Source of the DNA: Peromyscus leucopus
Lineage: Eukaryota > Chordata > Mammalia > Rodentia > Cricetidae
Reading direction: 5' to 3'
Assembly: GCF_004664715.2 (NCBI RefSeq)
Contig: NC_051071.1
Span: 28,265,661-28,329,660, forward strand
DNA length: 64,000 bases
Below, one piece after another: positions 33,945 to 46,540 of this stretch. Made by a program: the position numbers and the translations under genes. Positions within the stretch are counted from its first letter, which is position 1; each line of letters opens with the position of its first letter. The notes below the pieces were generated by a model. That model was not told the origin of the DNA. It saw only the letters and a program-made list of their open reading frames with translations, and made no database searches.

Positions 33945-35060
33945 ATCCATTTATTACAAAGGTGTCTGTAGACAACCACTTCCATAGGCAATGTGGAAGA
34001 CTTCTTGCTCAACCACATTCCCATCAACACTTGATAATGACAGACTTATCTGTGAACCTGATAAATATAACATACTGCACTTTGTATGTTGTGGTGGTAT
34101 TGTGTTCCCCAAAATATTGTGTACTCTAATAAATTTATCTGGGGTCAGAGAACAGACAGCCACTAGATACAAAGGCTAGAAAATGGTGGCACTCACACCT
34201 TTAATCCTAGCATTCCAGAGATAGAAATCCCTCTGGATCTCTGTGAGTTCAAGGCCACATTGGAAATAGCCAAGCATGGTGACACACACCTTTAATCCCA
34301 GAAAGCCAGCCTTTAATCCCAGGGAGTGGTGGTAGAAAACAGAAAGATATATAAGGCGTGAGCACCAGAAACTAGAAGAATTTGGCTGGTTAAGCATGTG
34401 GCTGGTTAAGCTTCAGGCTTTCCAGCAGCAGTTCAGCTGAGAGCCATTGGGATGAGGACACAGAAGCTTCCAGTCTGAGGAAACAAGACCAGCTGAGGAA
34501 TTGGCAAGGTGAGATAGCTGTGGCTTGTTCTGTCTCTCTGATCTAACAGCATTGACCCCAATAACTGGCCTCGGGTTTGATTTTATTAATAAGAACTCTT
34601 AAGATTCCTGCTACAGTATGTATTTCTTGGATTACAACAGTAAGCATCTTTTGAAATGTTCATTGACCATTGCCATATCCTCATCTGAGAACTTCATTTT
34701 CATAGCTGCTATATGTATGTTTTTCTCTGGAATATTTTTCTCATACCTACAGACACATCAGATTCATATTCAGAAACTTATGTGCTATGATGTTTAAAGG
34801 AGTATCAAATTGTTTAGATACTGAATACCATAAGCACAGCTTAAATGTTCATCATTGTCAAAAAATAATGCTTGATATTCTAGATTTATAAATCAGTCAC
34901 ATTTATTAGGATTCATATCATAGGCTAATATAGTAAATGTTTATTTTCATCTGTGGTTACAGCCACAACTTATCTTTTAATATATTAATATTGCAAACTG
35001 TGATAATAACTTAAATAATATTGAATTAGCCTTAAATTTCAGAAATATCTAATTTGGTCA
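33945..35060 (-). mobile_element. Ancient L1 3' region, antisense, split by a solo LTR
   Basis: Left part carries ccacattcccatcaacacttg near 34013-34033. The right part resumes with aagcatcttttgaaatgttc at 34643-34662 and attgaccattgccatatcct at 34664-34683, the usual L1M order. The far end fades into AT-rich sequence, so the right boundary is approximate. Confidence 0.65.
34090..34615 (+). mobile_element. Solo ERV2-type LTR carrying B1-derived segments, perfect 6-bp TSD
   Basis: 526-bp LTR, TGTGGTGG...CTGCTACA, bounded by gtatgt at 34084-34089 and 34616-34621. It is the sister copy of 17431-17944 in opposite orientation. Two B1-like heads (cacctttaatcctagcattc, cacctttaatcccagaaagc) sit at 34195-34315. 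The TATA-like agatatataaggc is at about 34346-34358. It splits an ancient L1. Confidence 0.9.
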
Positions 35061-35829
35061 TAATATAGTTTTACAAAATTCCATATGCACTTTGTTAATA
35101 TTTAGTTAGAATTGTGTAAAACCATTGGATGCTGGCAGTTTCTGTGATAAAATTGTTATTATTTATTTTTTACAAATAATCATGCTTATAAAGAATGAAA
35201 TGAGTGAGGTTTTCATAGGGTGTGTGTGTGTATACACATATATTTTGACATATTTGGATATGTCTTCCATGTAAATATTTGTGCATATATTCACATGTAT
35301 ATATTAATATATATGCATGTACCTATACCCATTGATAAAATATTTGCCTATTTTATCCAAATTTTAAAATTGCATTAGGATATTTTTCCTAATATTCTTT
35401 AGCATTTATATATTCTGTTTATAATTTTAGTCATTTCTACACGGCTAGATTATTTTGCAATTCTAATTTTTCATTACAAATATTTTAAATTGCTCTGTCT
35501 CACTCTGGCTAATCTTATAAGAAACTTATCTTAATTGCTGCCAGGGATTTTTCAGAGCACCAGAATTAGTTTTGGTGGGTTTCTAGGTTTTATGTTGTAC
35601 TGTTCTTATTAAACAGTTTTTGTTTCCTTCAATCAACTTTTTAGTTACATCATCACTTTTAATTTTGAAAGTGTATTTCATTAATTATACACATATATAC
35701 ATATTAATAGAGCTTTCAAGGCTTTCTATTTCCTCCTGAGAGCTGATTTAGAAATATTATGCAAGAATATTTTGTCTATAAGTTCTAGGCCTTTTAATTT
35801 CGTCATCTTTTTTAACGTGAATACTGAAG
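35061..35829. other. AT-rich unique or very old L1 sequence
   Basis: Very AT-rich, no intact frame. Parts resemble ancient antisense L1, but I cannot establish it. Confidence 0.3.
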
Positions 35830-35883
<54 letters not shown>

Positions 35884-36160
35884 TGTGTGTGTAGGAACAT
35901 GTCTGTGAATGTATGAGTATGTGTATATGTGAGTTTCTATATGTGTGTATGAGCGTGTGAATTGTGTGTGTGTTAATGTGTGTGTATGTGTGTGTGATTT
36001 TGAATGTATGAATGTATATGTGTGTATGTGAGTTTCTATATGTGTCTATGTGTGTATTAGTGTGTGAATTGTATGTGAGTGTGTATATGTTTGAGTGTGT
36101 GTAAATGTGTATATGTGTGTATGAATGTGTGTGTGTGTGTGTTTGTGTATGAGTGTGTAT
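35830..36160. repeat. (TA)n-(GT)n microsatellite with impure extension
   Basis: Pure (GT)n at 35841-35881, followed by about 280 bp of degenerate TGTG/TATG-rich repeats broken by GAGT and GAAT variants. Confidence 0.9.
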
Positions 36161-36344
36161 GCCTTGTCAATGACAGTGAGTGGCAATTGCTCTATGGTCA
36201 GAAGCAGACTTCCTGCATCTGAATTCTTGGGTCTGCTGTTCCTCTGTCACATTGCCTTGGACTGACTTCCTCAGTTCCTCAGCTTGGTCATCTGTGTCAT
36301 TATCCACAAAGCAGAGTTGATATTCAGCCTCACTAAGTGGATAT

Positions 36345-36645
36345 ATCACTGTTCTAGCTTGATCTGTTGGTATAATAAACACCATGGCCAAGAATGGGAC
36401 AAAAGTGTTGAGCTGAGAGATTTTCAAAATGAGAATTGTTGAAAGGTACTATAATTCATGTAACAGGGCAGGAGGTGGGGAACAGGCCCTGATCCGTACA
36501 GTTTTCCAATATCAAATGCAGTAGGTGGTGCTATGTTCCCTCTAAATCCTAGCCCCAGCAACAATGGTACTCCAAGGTGGTACCTTTGGGTAGCTGTTGT
36601 GATGATGGTTCTTCTCTTCAGAACAGGATTAGTAGTAAGTACTTC

Positions 36646-36648
<3 letters not shown>
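36345..36648 (-). repeat. Possible MaLR-like remnant
   Basis: The piece aataaacaccatggccaaga (36375-36394) and the following lines resemble the antisense start of rodent MaLR LTRs. The remainder does not match clearly. Confidence 0.3.

Positions 36649-36701
<53 letters not shown>
36649..36701. repeat. Poly(A) tract, 53 A
   Basis: Uninterrupted run of 53 adenines directly upstream of a B1. A plus-strand SINE carries its A-tail at the 3' end, so this run belongs to an element upstream or is an independent expansion. Confidence 0.95.
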
Positions 36702-36702
<1 letters not shown>

Positions 36703-36704
<2 letters not shown>

Positions 36705-36880
36705 ACAGGGTTAAGTATTGTGACACATGCCTTTAATTCAGCACTTAGGCAGCAGAGGCAGGCAAATCTCTACGAATTCAAGGCCAGACTGGTCTACACA
36801 GAGAGTTCTAAGATGACATGGATTCTATAATGAGACCTTGTTTTTTAAAAAACAAAACAAAGCAAAAAACAGAGAAACAA
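36703..36880 (+). repeat. B1 SINE, diverged
   Basis: Head (gggttaagtattgtgacaca), cctttaattcagcacttagg, caaggccagactggtctaca near 36780-36799 and an A-rich tail at about 36842-36890. Several mismatches to consensus. Confidence 0.85.
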
Positions 36881-36889
36881 ACAAAAGCC

Positions 36890-39040
36890 AATAAGTGACC
36901 CCAGACTGTCAAATTGCTCTTTCACTGTATGAAGATTCAGGGAGAAGGTACTACCGCTGAACTAGATTTCAAATATGCTCAAATTCTGATATTAGACTTC
37001 TGATCCTCAAAGCTGTGAAAAATAAATGTGTTTAATTATAATAATTCAGTACATTGAGTGGATCAAGATAGAAAGTCTTTTAAATTAATGCCTGAGAACC
37101 CCACTCCTGATATTAATTCTCATCTGTTCCCTCCTGCTGCAGGTAAGGAAGATATAGTAATCTGCATATAATGAATATGATCTATCAGAAGTAGTAGGTA
37201 CAATTTCAGTGACCAGGTTAAAAACACTGACTTTTGTCTCAGCACTCTTAGTTTCTTTTGATATTCCTTTTTTATTTTCTTATTATTTATTCATGAAGTG
37301 AGTTTTCTTGTTATTGAATGTTCTTTTCAAAAAAGGAGGTGGCAAATTTGAGGAAGGCATCTGGTCAAATGGGTGCTGTAGAGTTACCTAGCAAACATGT
37401 GAGTGGACTTAGAAGGGGATCCTTCTACACTTTCACAGTTAGGTGTGACCATACTCTTCTGTACTTCCTGTGTATAGCTTCTTTTTTCTACTTTTGTTTT
37501 GTTTTGTTTTAACATCATAAGTAAAGTTAAAAAAAATAAGTACTTACTGTCACACACATTAACATAGACTACAAAATAAAAGGGGGAAATATCATAGCTG
37601 GGCACAAGCATCTGAATAATGGAAACAGAAACACCTCAGTAACTGGTATTTTCAGGGCCACATGATATATTAGTCACCCAAACTGCTTAATACATATATG
37701 CTGGGCAATAAGAATTAACTAGATGTGTGTCCAAACAAAAATAACTGGGAGATTTCTTAAATTTGAAAAAAAAAATATCTTTTAAGATGAAATTCAGTTC
37801 GTTGTATCCTGGAAAAGCCAAAAGCAAGCCGTCTTCTGATGTGTCTTGTATCACTGCTCAGCAGCAAACACAAAGACAGAGAGAAAGTGACACGCACTTC
37901 CTGTCAGAATTCTTTCATTTTTGTCCTAAATTTAGGTCATAGATCCTTAAGTTCTCAGTCTGCCTGCTGCCTGAAAAAAGGCCACACCTTTACTCCTACC
38001 TCATAGACAGAAACCAGTCTCCAAAGCCATTTTCTAAGTAGGTTATTAATTTTCCTTGAATCCTTTGTTTACAGATTCTTAAGAGAGCCTGGAGCAGAAG
38101 ACCTAGCAAAGTCCTAAAAAAATACCTGTGTGTGAGCTGATAAATTTGTATTTTTTGACGTCACTGAAGATAGTAAGTAGATAAAGAGTGTCGAGGAATT
38201 ATCACAATGGAGGTCTTTTTAAGCCCTCCCCACCTTAGTTGTTTAACACACTATGAGGAAGCATAGAGCAATCAAATAATAGATTTTTTTTGAATTGCTG
38301 GATCTAAAGACATTGAATTTCCAAAGTCGACAACCATAGCATCACTACTGGATAAGCATCTCATACTTGCCAAGGCTGCTGTGTAAGAGCCTTACATTCC
38401 TTTCCTCTGCTCTTCTCAGGTAAAGTCCATGGCTAGTCAGTACCAGCTCTTGTCCATGTTTTGTCCATGTTGTTTATCCAGGGTACATTACAGCTCATGC
38501 TTCTTTGAGTTACTAAACCAGCTTGGCTCCATGTTTTATCTGGCATGCAACATCTTAGTAACATGAATTCACTTCTAACCACATGTAATTTGGCACCTGG
38601 ATTAATAGAGATTGCCACATCTGTGAAAGCTTATATTATGTCAAGCAAGAGCTACTGTCTAAAATTCTAATTCAGGAAGGCCATCTATAAGCTGCCTTGA
38701 CTAGCATCCCAAGACTCACCTGCCTAATGTAGTAGAGATAGCATCTTCCCAAGACCTCCAGAGGAGCACAATTTGACCCTCAGTGTCCCATAGTTAGGCT
38801 TTTAAGTCCCGCTCACTCTTTTTACAGTCCATGGAGGCATTTATGTGCTGAGAATAGTGAGACTTGAAAATGTTAAAGACACACTCTCCATTTTCCTCCT
38901 GGGCCATTAGCTCATATATCTGTTTTAGCTGCCCTATTTCTTAACCCAATTTATAACTACATGTTAGTGCCAAGTTGCCTTGAGTCTTCCTGACAGACTT
39001 CATTTAAAATAAATAGAACAGATGTTAAATAATATATATT
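36890..39040. other. Unique sequence, nothing recognised except a CRE-like octamer
   Basis: About 2.1 kb with no repeat or gene assigned. The perfect octamer tgacgtca is at 38156-38163. Small frames (for example 38433-38618, -) lack domains. Confidence 0.4.
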
Positions 39041-39044
39041 ACTC

Positions 39045-39205
39045 ATCATCATTATACCTAATAGAGACTATTTACTAAATTTGTATTACTTAGTGTAATA
39101 CTGCTGAGTTTTTCAAAGCATAATGTCTCATGATTGTCTCTCTTTTACTAAGGAGGAGACTGAGACCCAGAATGATTTTGAATGACAGTAGGGCATGTGG
39201 TTAAT
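39045..39205 (+). repeat. MIR-like remnant
   Basis: cattatacctaatagagact, then ttttactaaggaggagactgag (39145-39166) and agggcatgtgg resemble the 3' half of MIR. Strongly decayed. Confidence 0.45.
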
Positions 39206-41765
39206 TTGATATAAAGCAAAGGCTCCAGTTGGAAGCCTTTAGTCCCGTGCTCCTGTGTCTCAGAGACAGCAAAAAGGAAGAAATGATACTTTCCTGAATG
39301 ATTAATAACAAGTCAGACCTCAACTTACTTTTAATTAAGTTGTATTTTAGAGGGATTTTTTCTAGATTTTACTAAAAAATTTGTCTTGATAAACAATTTG
39401 CTTCTTTTTTTTTGGAATATCTCCTAAATGGTACCTGTTGGCTACAAAAATATACCATTCAGCCTCAGACCTAATACTTCTTTATGTTCAAGTGGCATGG
39501 CCATGTTCCCAAGATAGTCTTTGGTGAGTCAGATCCTGGCTGAGACAGTGGAAACTTAGAAGATCAAATCTACTATTAAAACAGTTACTACTGTTAATTG
39601 AGTCACTCACTGGCTCACTTAAGGCTACAAGGAAAAATGTTGTAAATGTGTTCTACAGATAAGCAGACCTTCTTAACTAGGCATCTGAGAGAAAGGAAAA
39701 GCCAAGTTCTTGCTTATTTTTCCCCTTGAATTTGGATGTTTTCATAACATCCTGCATATACCTACATCTTCATCATCTTCCAGGCTCTTGACTTTCATGG
39801 CTTCTGCCCACATCACTTGCACTATCTGAATTTCTCTAAGCTGTCAGTAGTGCCGAGCATGTGACCTTTTGCTCAAGGTCACATAAGCTGGTTTGGGGGG
39901 GGGGGTCAGATCCTGAGCTATTTATGTCATGCCTGGTGCCCTAATCATTTGCCATTATCATGGAAGCCAGATGAAAGTCAGGCTAATAGGTCAAGAGGAT
40001 GTTCAACATTCTAAAGGACAAATAATCATTCTTTGTGTGTTGTAAAACATCTCGTCTTATCTCGCTACTACAATCTGTTTAGGGAAAGTCAGAGGTTGGA
40101 AGAGAGTCCAGATATTCTTTCTCCAAGGCCATTGCCTCTTTTCAAAGTAAAGCCTACCATGTTATGGCTGCACTGAGGAAAAGAAAATGAGGGATAAATG
40201 AGAAGACTCAATATTCATATAATATCCCGCTGAGACCCTTGAACTCTGTAGCTTAAAACAAAACTCACGCTAGCCCTGTGGAATCCCTCACATATTTCTT
40301 AATGTAAGCTAGAGTTGGGACTCCAAGATGTTAGGGGATTCAATGAAGGTCAAACAGAAAGTATCCAAGTCAGACTTGCACATAAATTTTGGCTTAAAAA
40401 AAATCGATATTTTTATCCTACAATTGCGTGCTTTTTCCAAAATGCAGCTTAAAATTGGCCTTTCATTCCTGTGTGCAATTGAGTAAAAAAGATCTACCAT
40501 AACCAAAAATAAACAGTAAAAATAAACCCCGTGTGAGTTATTTGACTCACATTACAGCATGACTCACCCTACAATAAAAAGACAAAGCAGAAAGAAACTA
40601 GTCTGAACCTTTGATTTGCTCCTGAACTGAGGGCCTGGTGGAAGTCCCCTTTGGAGTCCAGACTTTTGCAAGTTGTCCCATCACACAGAGGACACCTGTC
40701 TCTGAAGTGTTTCATTCCGGTTTGTTCTTAAGCTCCTGTCCCATGCTTCAGTTATTTCAAGTTTGCTGATGGCTTTGGGACCAAAATAGGCTGTTCAAAA
40801 AGACACAGTGAGAACAGCAGCTAACTGGGACTAGAGCAGACACTGAGATCTGACATGCCATGGGGTCGGAATGTCACCTTCAGAACTCTTAAGCAGACTT
40901 TGAATTACAGGTGCTTTTCTTTTTCTGAGCCGTGTAAAAAGTCCCTTTATTAAGAATAAAACATACACTAAATTATAACCCGTTAATTTAATGTTGGAGA
41001 AATAGTTCTTCTGACATATAGAAAGTCAATGATCTGGCACAGATAATTCAGAATCTCTGTGACTTAATGCCTCACCTGTATGTTAGCATGATAGGAAGCC
41101 AAAAGCTGTTCTGGGCACAAGAAGTATCCCACACAGCACATGGTCCCTTGCATCTTATATTACCCTATGGATACATCCCAGTGGTACATTTAAATAATCC
41201 TTTTACTCTTAATTGGGTCATGATATTTGAAGCAAAGGAAAGTCAAAGCTCTACTCTGTCTTTGTTCCAGATGTGAGGTTCAGTAGATGTAATAATAATA
41301 GAGCTAATCACAGTCTTGCTAGTGATTATGATAATAGGTAATAAAAACGGTATAGAAAATAAACACTATTATCAATAACTTTGAGAAATAATCTTGAGGG
41401 TTAGGTATTTCGGGTATAAGAGATGGCACCTTTAAGTTCTTCTCATGGTATCTTGGCCAGGAGAAACTAACTCTAGCAAAAATACCTGTGAATAGGCCCT
41501 CTTCGGTTTCTTAAGAAGCCTGGTGTCACTTGCACTCATGAAGTAATAATGGCGGTAACCATGACAATAGCAACAACACTGAAACTAGCCGGTGTCAGTA
41601 GTATGCACAGGGCACTGAGCTTGCTGCCTTATATAACTTGTAATATTTCAAATTCACAGATTAGCATCACATGGTGTACTCTAGGGTCCTCTGGGGAGAG
41701 GCCACAGCTATAAAATATTCTCAGTATAGACAGCAATTAACTGCATCATGATCTCTTTGCTGGTG
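39206..41765. other. Unique sequence, with possible MIR scraps
   Basis: No gene recognised. A G11 run lies at 39895-39905. Weak MIR-like text around 41590-41665 (cagggcactgagcttgctgc) is too decayed to call. A 69-codon frame at 41067-41276 (+) shows no domain. Confidence 0.3.
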
Positions 41766-42095
41766 GCATGCTCTGAACATGAAATGTCTTCCTGAGGCTT
41801 ATGGGTCTGAAGACATGGGCCCAACCTAGTTTGAAAGGTGATAGAATCCTGAGGAAGTGGACTGTCACTGGAGGAAGTTGTTCACTGGGAGCAAGACATA
41901 GAGGTTTTTAGCCCAGCCTCACTTCCTGTCCACTCTCTGATCGTGACTTCAGCTGAGACCCATCTTCTGTTCCTTCAGCTGCATCTTCCCCACCATGATG
42001 GACTGTGAAATGCAAACCAAAATATACCATTTTTCCCTTGGCTGGCATCTTGTCAAGTCTTTGGTTTCAACAGCAAGAAAAGTCACTAATAAATG
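41766..42095 (+). repeat. MaLR-like LTR remnant
   Basis: Sense order of late LTR blocks: atgatggactgtgaaatgca (41995-42014), aaccaaaatataccattttt (42015-42034), tttggtttcaacagcaagaa (42060-42079). The 5' part is unclear. Confidence 0.45.
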
Positions 42096-43895
42096 GGGTC
42101 AGGTTTCTGTGTTTGAATGTTCCCTATGGTCACCAGTCATGGGTTCATAAAAGCATGCCTCCTTAAGCCCCAAGTGCACCTTCGTGTTATTGTTCAGGAG
42201 CAGGCTCACTTTCTTGTGAAGATCTGGGTCAATTATGGAAACAAGCCGGGTAGCCCTTTGCCTATTGCCCATGTGAGTGAAGATTCTAAAGTGCATAGGG
42301 GACGGTCATAGCTGCAGATCTAGTGGCATTCTACTTGTGATTCCTGGCTGTGGCAAGAAGGAATGTCTGAAAGCAGGTCAATGAGAATCATGGGGAAAGA
42401 GGACATTCCTACCCTCACTTTTGTATTTCCAGACCTGTGAGTTTTACTTCTTTTGGGCAGAGTGATCATGCTTGAGTCTTAATTCCAAGCATCTACCATA
42501 CTTCAAGAGGAATACACCTCAGTATGTGAGGTATCACCTTCCAGTAGTGTTTATCCTTAGTCTTTATAGATCTCCCCTACGTCGTATAGGGTGCCTTGTC
42601 TTCACATTTTTAATTACTTAACATGCTGGTAAATGTTTAACAAGAAGGGCTTCAGAAAAGAAGCAGGCACTTCACTGTAGTATCTTGCCAGTCTCCATGG
42701 TGGACATTCTGTCGTAACAATGAATTTCAAGCTGAATGTAAAGTCAGGAGCTGACAATGCTCAGTCATCTCTTGTGGACTGAAATGGGTCAGCTCCAATG
42801 AATCCACTGAATTTGACTTGGAATAATTTTTCCAGATTCTGCTTTCTATATCATCCACACCAAATTTATTTAAGTTATCTTTAGGAATCATTCCTGGAGA
42901 AAATAATATAGATTTACGTGTGAACTCAAAGTTGTAGGAAAGGTATATTAAACATCACAGTCGTTTTGATCAAAATATTTAGTGAGATGTGTGAATTCAT
43001 TTTGAATTGAGTCAACTGAAAATACTTCTGAATGGATACATCAACACAAGAACTGTACTATGATCAAATTTCCATTTTTAAACAGAAAAAAAATGAAATA
43101 TGTTTGCACTTCAGAAATTCTATTGCCAGCTTGCTGGAAGTTTGTAGACACAGTACTTCAACTGACAACATCCACCAATGTGGTGGGCAAGATACCAGAA
43201 GGGAAGACCGCAAATAAGAGATGTTAGACACAGGAAAAGAAGATACATATAAGTAAAACCCGGAGCTTAACTCAGATGGCTTCAGAAGGCTCGTCTCACA
43301 CTCCGGCAAATGTGTAGAGCCATATAGAGATTGTTTAGGGGAACTGAAGTGAGTTTTTTACAGCTTTGGAACACATGCTCTCATCCTATCTAAACCACCT
43401 GCTGGGGCCTGCACAGTGGCATGATCCCTGTGTTCCATGATGACAGAACTCGACTGCTGACAGCTTCTGTGTTATTTGGGAGGGGTAGAGAAGAAGCTTT
43501 CTTGGAACCCATAGTTGGAGGAGGGAGGGTTTGGATGAAAATATAGGCTGACTAGTTTAAGCCAGCCTTGGTAATTTCATTCCCGTTACTATCTATTGGT
43601 TTAGGAATGGTTACTATAACTGGCCAAGTTGACACAAGGAGCATCTATTGAGAAGAATGTGGACACCGGTGGATTGTCCATGCTCCAGTGGGAGACCCCC
43701 AAGTCCATGTGCATAAAGGCAGTGCTACTGGACTCAGTGAGTCAAAAATGAATTATATGAATTTTATTTTTTATATTAGCTATTTAAAAATTATGTAAGT
43801 AGGACAGGGAGTTTGGAGGGAGGTGTGATTGGGAGTCCTGAGAGAAGTTGAAGGGTGCAGTGAAACTAGTTTGTCCTTTTTCTAAGTCACTCTGC
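42096..43895. other. Unique sequence, nothing recognised
   Basis: Overlapping 61-81-codon frames at 42099-42311 and 43032-43309 carry no known domain. No repeat assigned. Confidence 0.4.
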
Positions 43896-43906
43896 TTATG
43901 TGCACC

Positions 43907-43947
43907 CGCGCGCGCGCGCGCACGCACACACACACACACACACACAG
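43907..43947. repeat. (CG)n-(CA)n alternating purine-pyrimidine tract
   Basis: About seven CG dinucleotides (43907-43921) run directly into (CA)n to 43946. Confidence 0.95.
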
Positions 43948-43978
43948 CCTACTTTTAAATAATTCTTACAATTGGCAT

Positions 43979-44105
43979 GGCCTGTCATCTAACAAATATT
44001 AGTGGGATTACTGGGCACCAGACCACCGTTCTAGGTTTGGAATATGATGGGGATGAGGAGACGGGAGTTACCCTCTCAGAGAACTTATGTTTCACTGCCT
44101 AACAA
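43979..44105 (+). repeat. L2 3'-end-like remnant
   Basis: ctaacaaatattagtgggat, gggcaccagaccaccgttct, gaatatgatggggatgagga and tctcagagaacttatgtttc follow the order of the L2 3' end. Confidence 0.55.
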
Positions 44106-44107
44106 GA

Positions 44108-45975
44108 CATTTTAAAAATTGAATTTATTAATTTTACATTGCAACCACAGTTTCTCCTCCCTCCTCTCCTCCTATTCCCTTCCCACCTCCCCTTCTCTAT
44201 CCCCGTAATCCACTCCTCCTCTGTTTCTGTTCATAAAGGGGCAGGCCTCCCATGGGTATCAACAAAGTGTGGCATATCCAGTATAGGCCAAGCTCCTCCC
44301 CTTATATTAAGGCTGGGCAAGAAACACAGTATGAAGAATAGGTCCCCCAACACCAGCCAAAGTGTTAGAGATAGCACCTGCTCCCACTGTTAGGAGTCTC
44401 ACAATTAGACCAAGCTATACTTGTTCTGTAATGTATATGTAGAGGGCCTAGGTCAGGCCTATGAAGGGTCCCTGGTTGTTGGTTCAGACCCTGGAGGTCT
44501 TATGTGCCCAGGTTAGTTGATTCTGTTTTTTTCTTTTTTTTCTTTTCTTTCTTTTTTTGTTTGTTTTTCGAGACAGGGTTTCTCTGTGTAGCTTTGTGCC
44601 TTTCTTGGATCTCTCTCTGTAGCCCAGGCTGGCCTTGAACTCACAAAGTTCCACCTGGCTCTGCTTCCCAAGTGCTGGGATTAAAGGCATGCACCACCAT
44701 TGCCCGGCGATTCTGTGGTTTTCTTGTGATGTCCTTGACCATTCTGACTCCTTTTTCCCTCTATTTAGCAGGATCCTCCAAACCCTGCCTAATGTTTGCC
44801 TGTGGGGGTCTGCATATGTTTCCATCAATTGCTGGATGAAGCTTCTCTGAAGACAGTTGGACTAGGCATCAATCTATGAGTATAGCAGAATATACTTAGA
44901 AATCATTACATTGACTTTTTCCCCTCCAATCATATTTGAATCTATTCTAGGTCTCTGGGCCATCCAGCCTCTGGGTCCTGGCACTCCAGATAGTGTCAGG
45001 CATAGGTTCACTCTCATGACATCGGCCTGAGGCTGGACCGGTCATTGTTTGGTCACTCCCACAATCTCTGCGCCAACCTTACACTCTTTACATCCCATAC
45101 ATAGGACAGACTGTAGGTCAAAGGTTATGTGGCTGGGTTGGTGTCCCAATTCTCCACTGGAAGTCTAACATGGTCACAGGAGTTTGTCAGGTCAGCCTTC
45201 ATATCCACAATTGCTAGGAGTCCTAGCTGGTGTCATCCATGTAGATTCCTAGAAGTTTTTCTTTCACCAGGTTTCTACCTGACTCCCAAATGTCCCCATT
45301 TCCAGTCAGCTCTTTCAGTACTCTCCCCATCTAGCCACTTCCTAACCCAACCCCTCATATTCCCATCCCTACAAAAATCTCTTCTATTTGCCCTTCTCAG
45401 GGAGATCCATGCATTCCACTTTGGGACCTCCTTGTTACCTAGCCTCCATGGATCTGTAGATTGTAGCATGGTTATCCTTTACTTTACAGCTAATATCCCC
45501 TTATAAGTGAGTAAATACCATGTTTGTCTTTCTGGGTCTGGGTTATCTCACTCAGAGTGATTTTTTTCTAGTTCTATCCATTTGCCTGCAAATTTATGAT
45601 GTCATTAACAGTTGAGTAACACTCCATTGTGATGTACCACCTTTCTTTATCTGTTCTTTGGTAGAGAGGCATCTAAGTTGTTCTAGGTTCTGGTTACTAC
45701 AAATAAAGCTACTACGAACATAGTTGAACAAGTGTCCTTGTGGTATGATTGAGCATTCTTTAGATATATGCCCAAGAGTGGTACATCTGGGTCTTGAGGT
45801 AGATCAATTCCCAATTTTCTGAGAAAACACCATATTGATTTCCAAAGTGGTTGTACAAATTTACACTCCTACCAGAAATGGAGGAGTGTTCCCCTTGCTC
45901 CACAGCCTGTTCAGTATGAGCTATCATTTATGTTTTTGATCTTAGCCATTCTAGCAAGAGATCCTTTAATACAGT
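44108..45975 (-). mobile_element. L1 3' UTR and 3' end of ORF2, antisense, 5'-truncated
   Basis: Begins at the L1 3' terminus (aaaattgaatttattaattt at 44115-44134), crosses a long 3' UTR with ggcaggcctcccatgggtat at 44241-44260, then tgtttgtctttctgggtctg (45522-45541) and ccattgtgatgtaccacctt (45624-45643), to ttgatcttagccattctagc near 45937-45956. A B1 interrupts it at 44526-44708. The 125-codon frame at 45129-45506 (+) is antisense UTR. Confidence 0.85.
44526..44708 (-). repeat. B1 SINE with 7-bp TSD, inside L1
   Basis: Antisense B1 with a long pyrimidine (A-tail) stretch, gagacagggtttctctgtgt, the cricetid-type tagctttgtgcctttcttgg and the head ctgggattaaaggc. The TSD gattctg is at 44519-44525 and 44709-44715. 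Confidence 0.93.
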
Positions 45976-46535
45976 AATAAACATCTCAGTAAGTGGAGTC
46001 TAGCGCTCTGGTGCAACCTGTTGCTAGGATAGAGATAACTTAGTGATGGGACACTTGATTGATCTGGCTAAAAAAGTTCTTCTTTAGCATTCAGTCATAG
46101 TGCCAGTTCTCAGAAATGCAACTCAGCTTGTAGGTTACTTGCAGAAGTATTTCATGCAGGAAATAAAGACAAAAGTATATTTAAAGAGGTTTAAAATGTG
46201 AATAAATGATACATGCAAAGAAAAAGAAAAGGACAACCTAGTAGGTATGAATGTATGGAATACCAAAACTGACCAAAAAGAAAGTTCCAGAAGCAGCACT
46301 TTGTAGAACTTTGTGGAGCAAGCAATTGAGAGAATGAATCCATTTTTTCTCCATTTCTTTGAAACAAAGAATCTCTAAGAGTATCCCAGGTGAATTCCCC
46401 AGAAGTTTCCAGGACTCAACTGATAGTTCAGGTAGATGAAAAGTTTTAAACATTGACAAGACAGAATTTTTGAAAGAAAGGTGGCAAAGAGTGGCACTGA
46501 GTGAACTTAGGCATAAAAAGATCCTAAAGAGAACA
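45976..46535. other. Unique sequence, nothing recognised
   Basis: A 116-codon frame (46238-46588, -) runs out of the neighbouring LTR into this stretch. It has no domain and no conserved start context. Confidence 0.4.
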
Positions 46536-46540
46536 ATATG

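Noticed and set aside
39895..39905. G11 run considered as a G-quadruplex
   Set aside because: A single homopolymer run without other nearby G-tracts; more likely simple slippage.
45129..45506. 125-codon plus-strand frame
   Set aside because: Entirely within antisense L1 3' UTR; the pyrimidine-rich UTR tends to stay open by composition.
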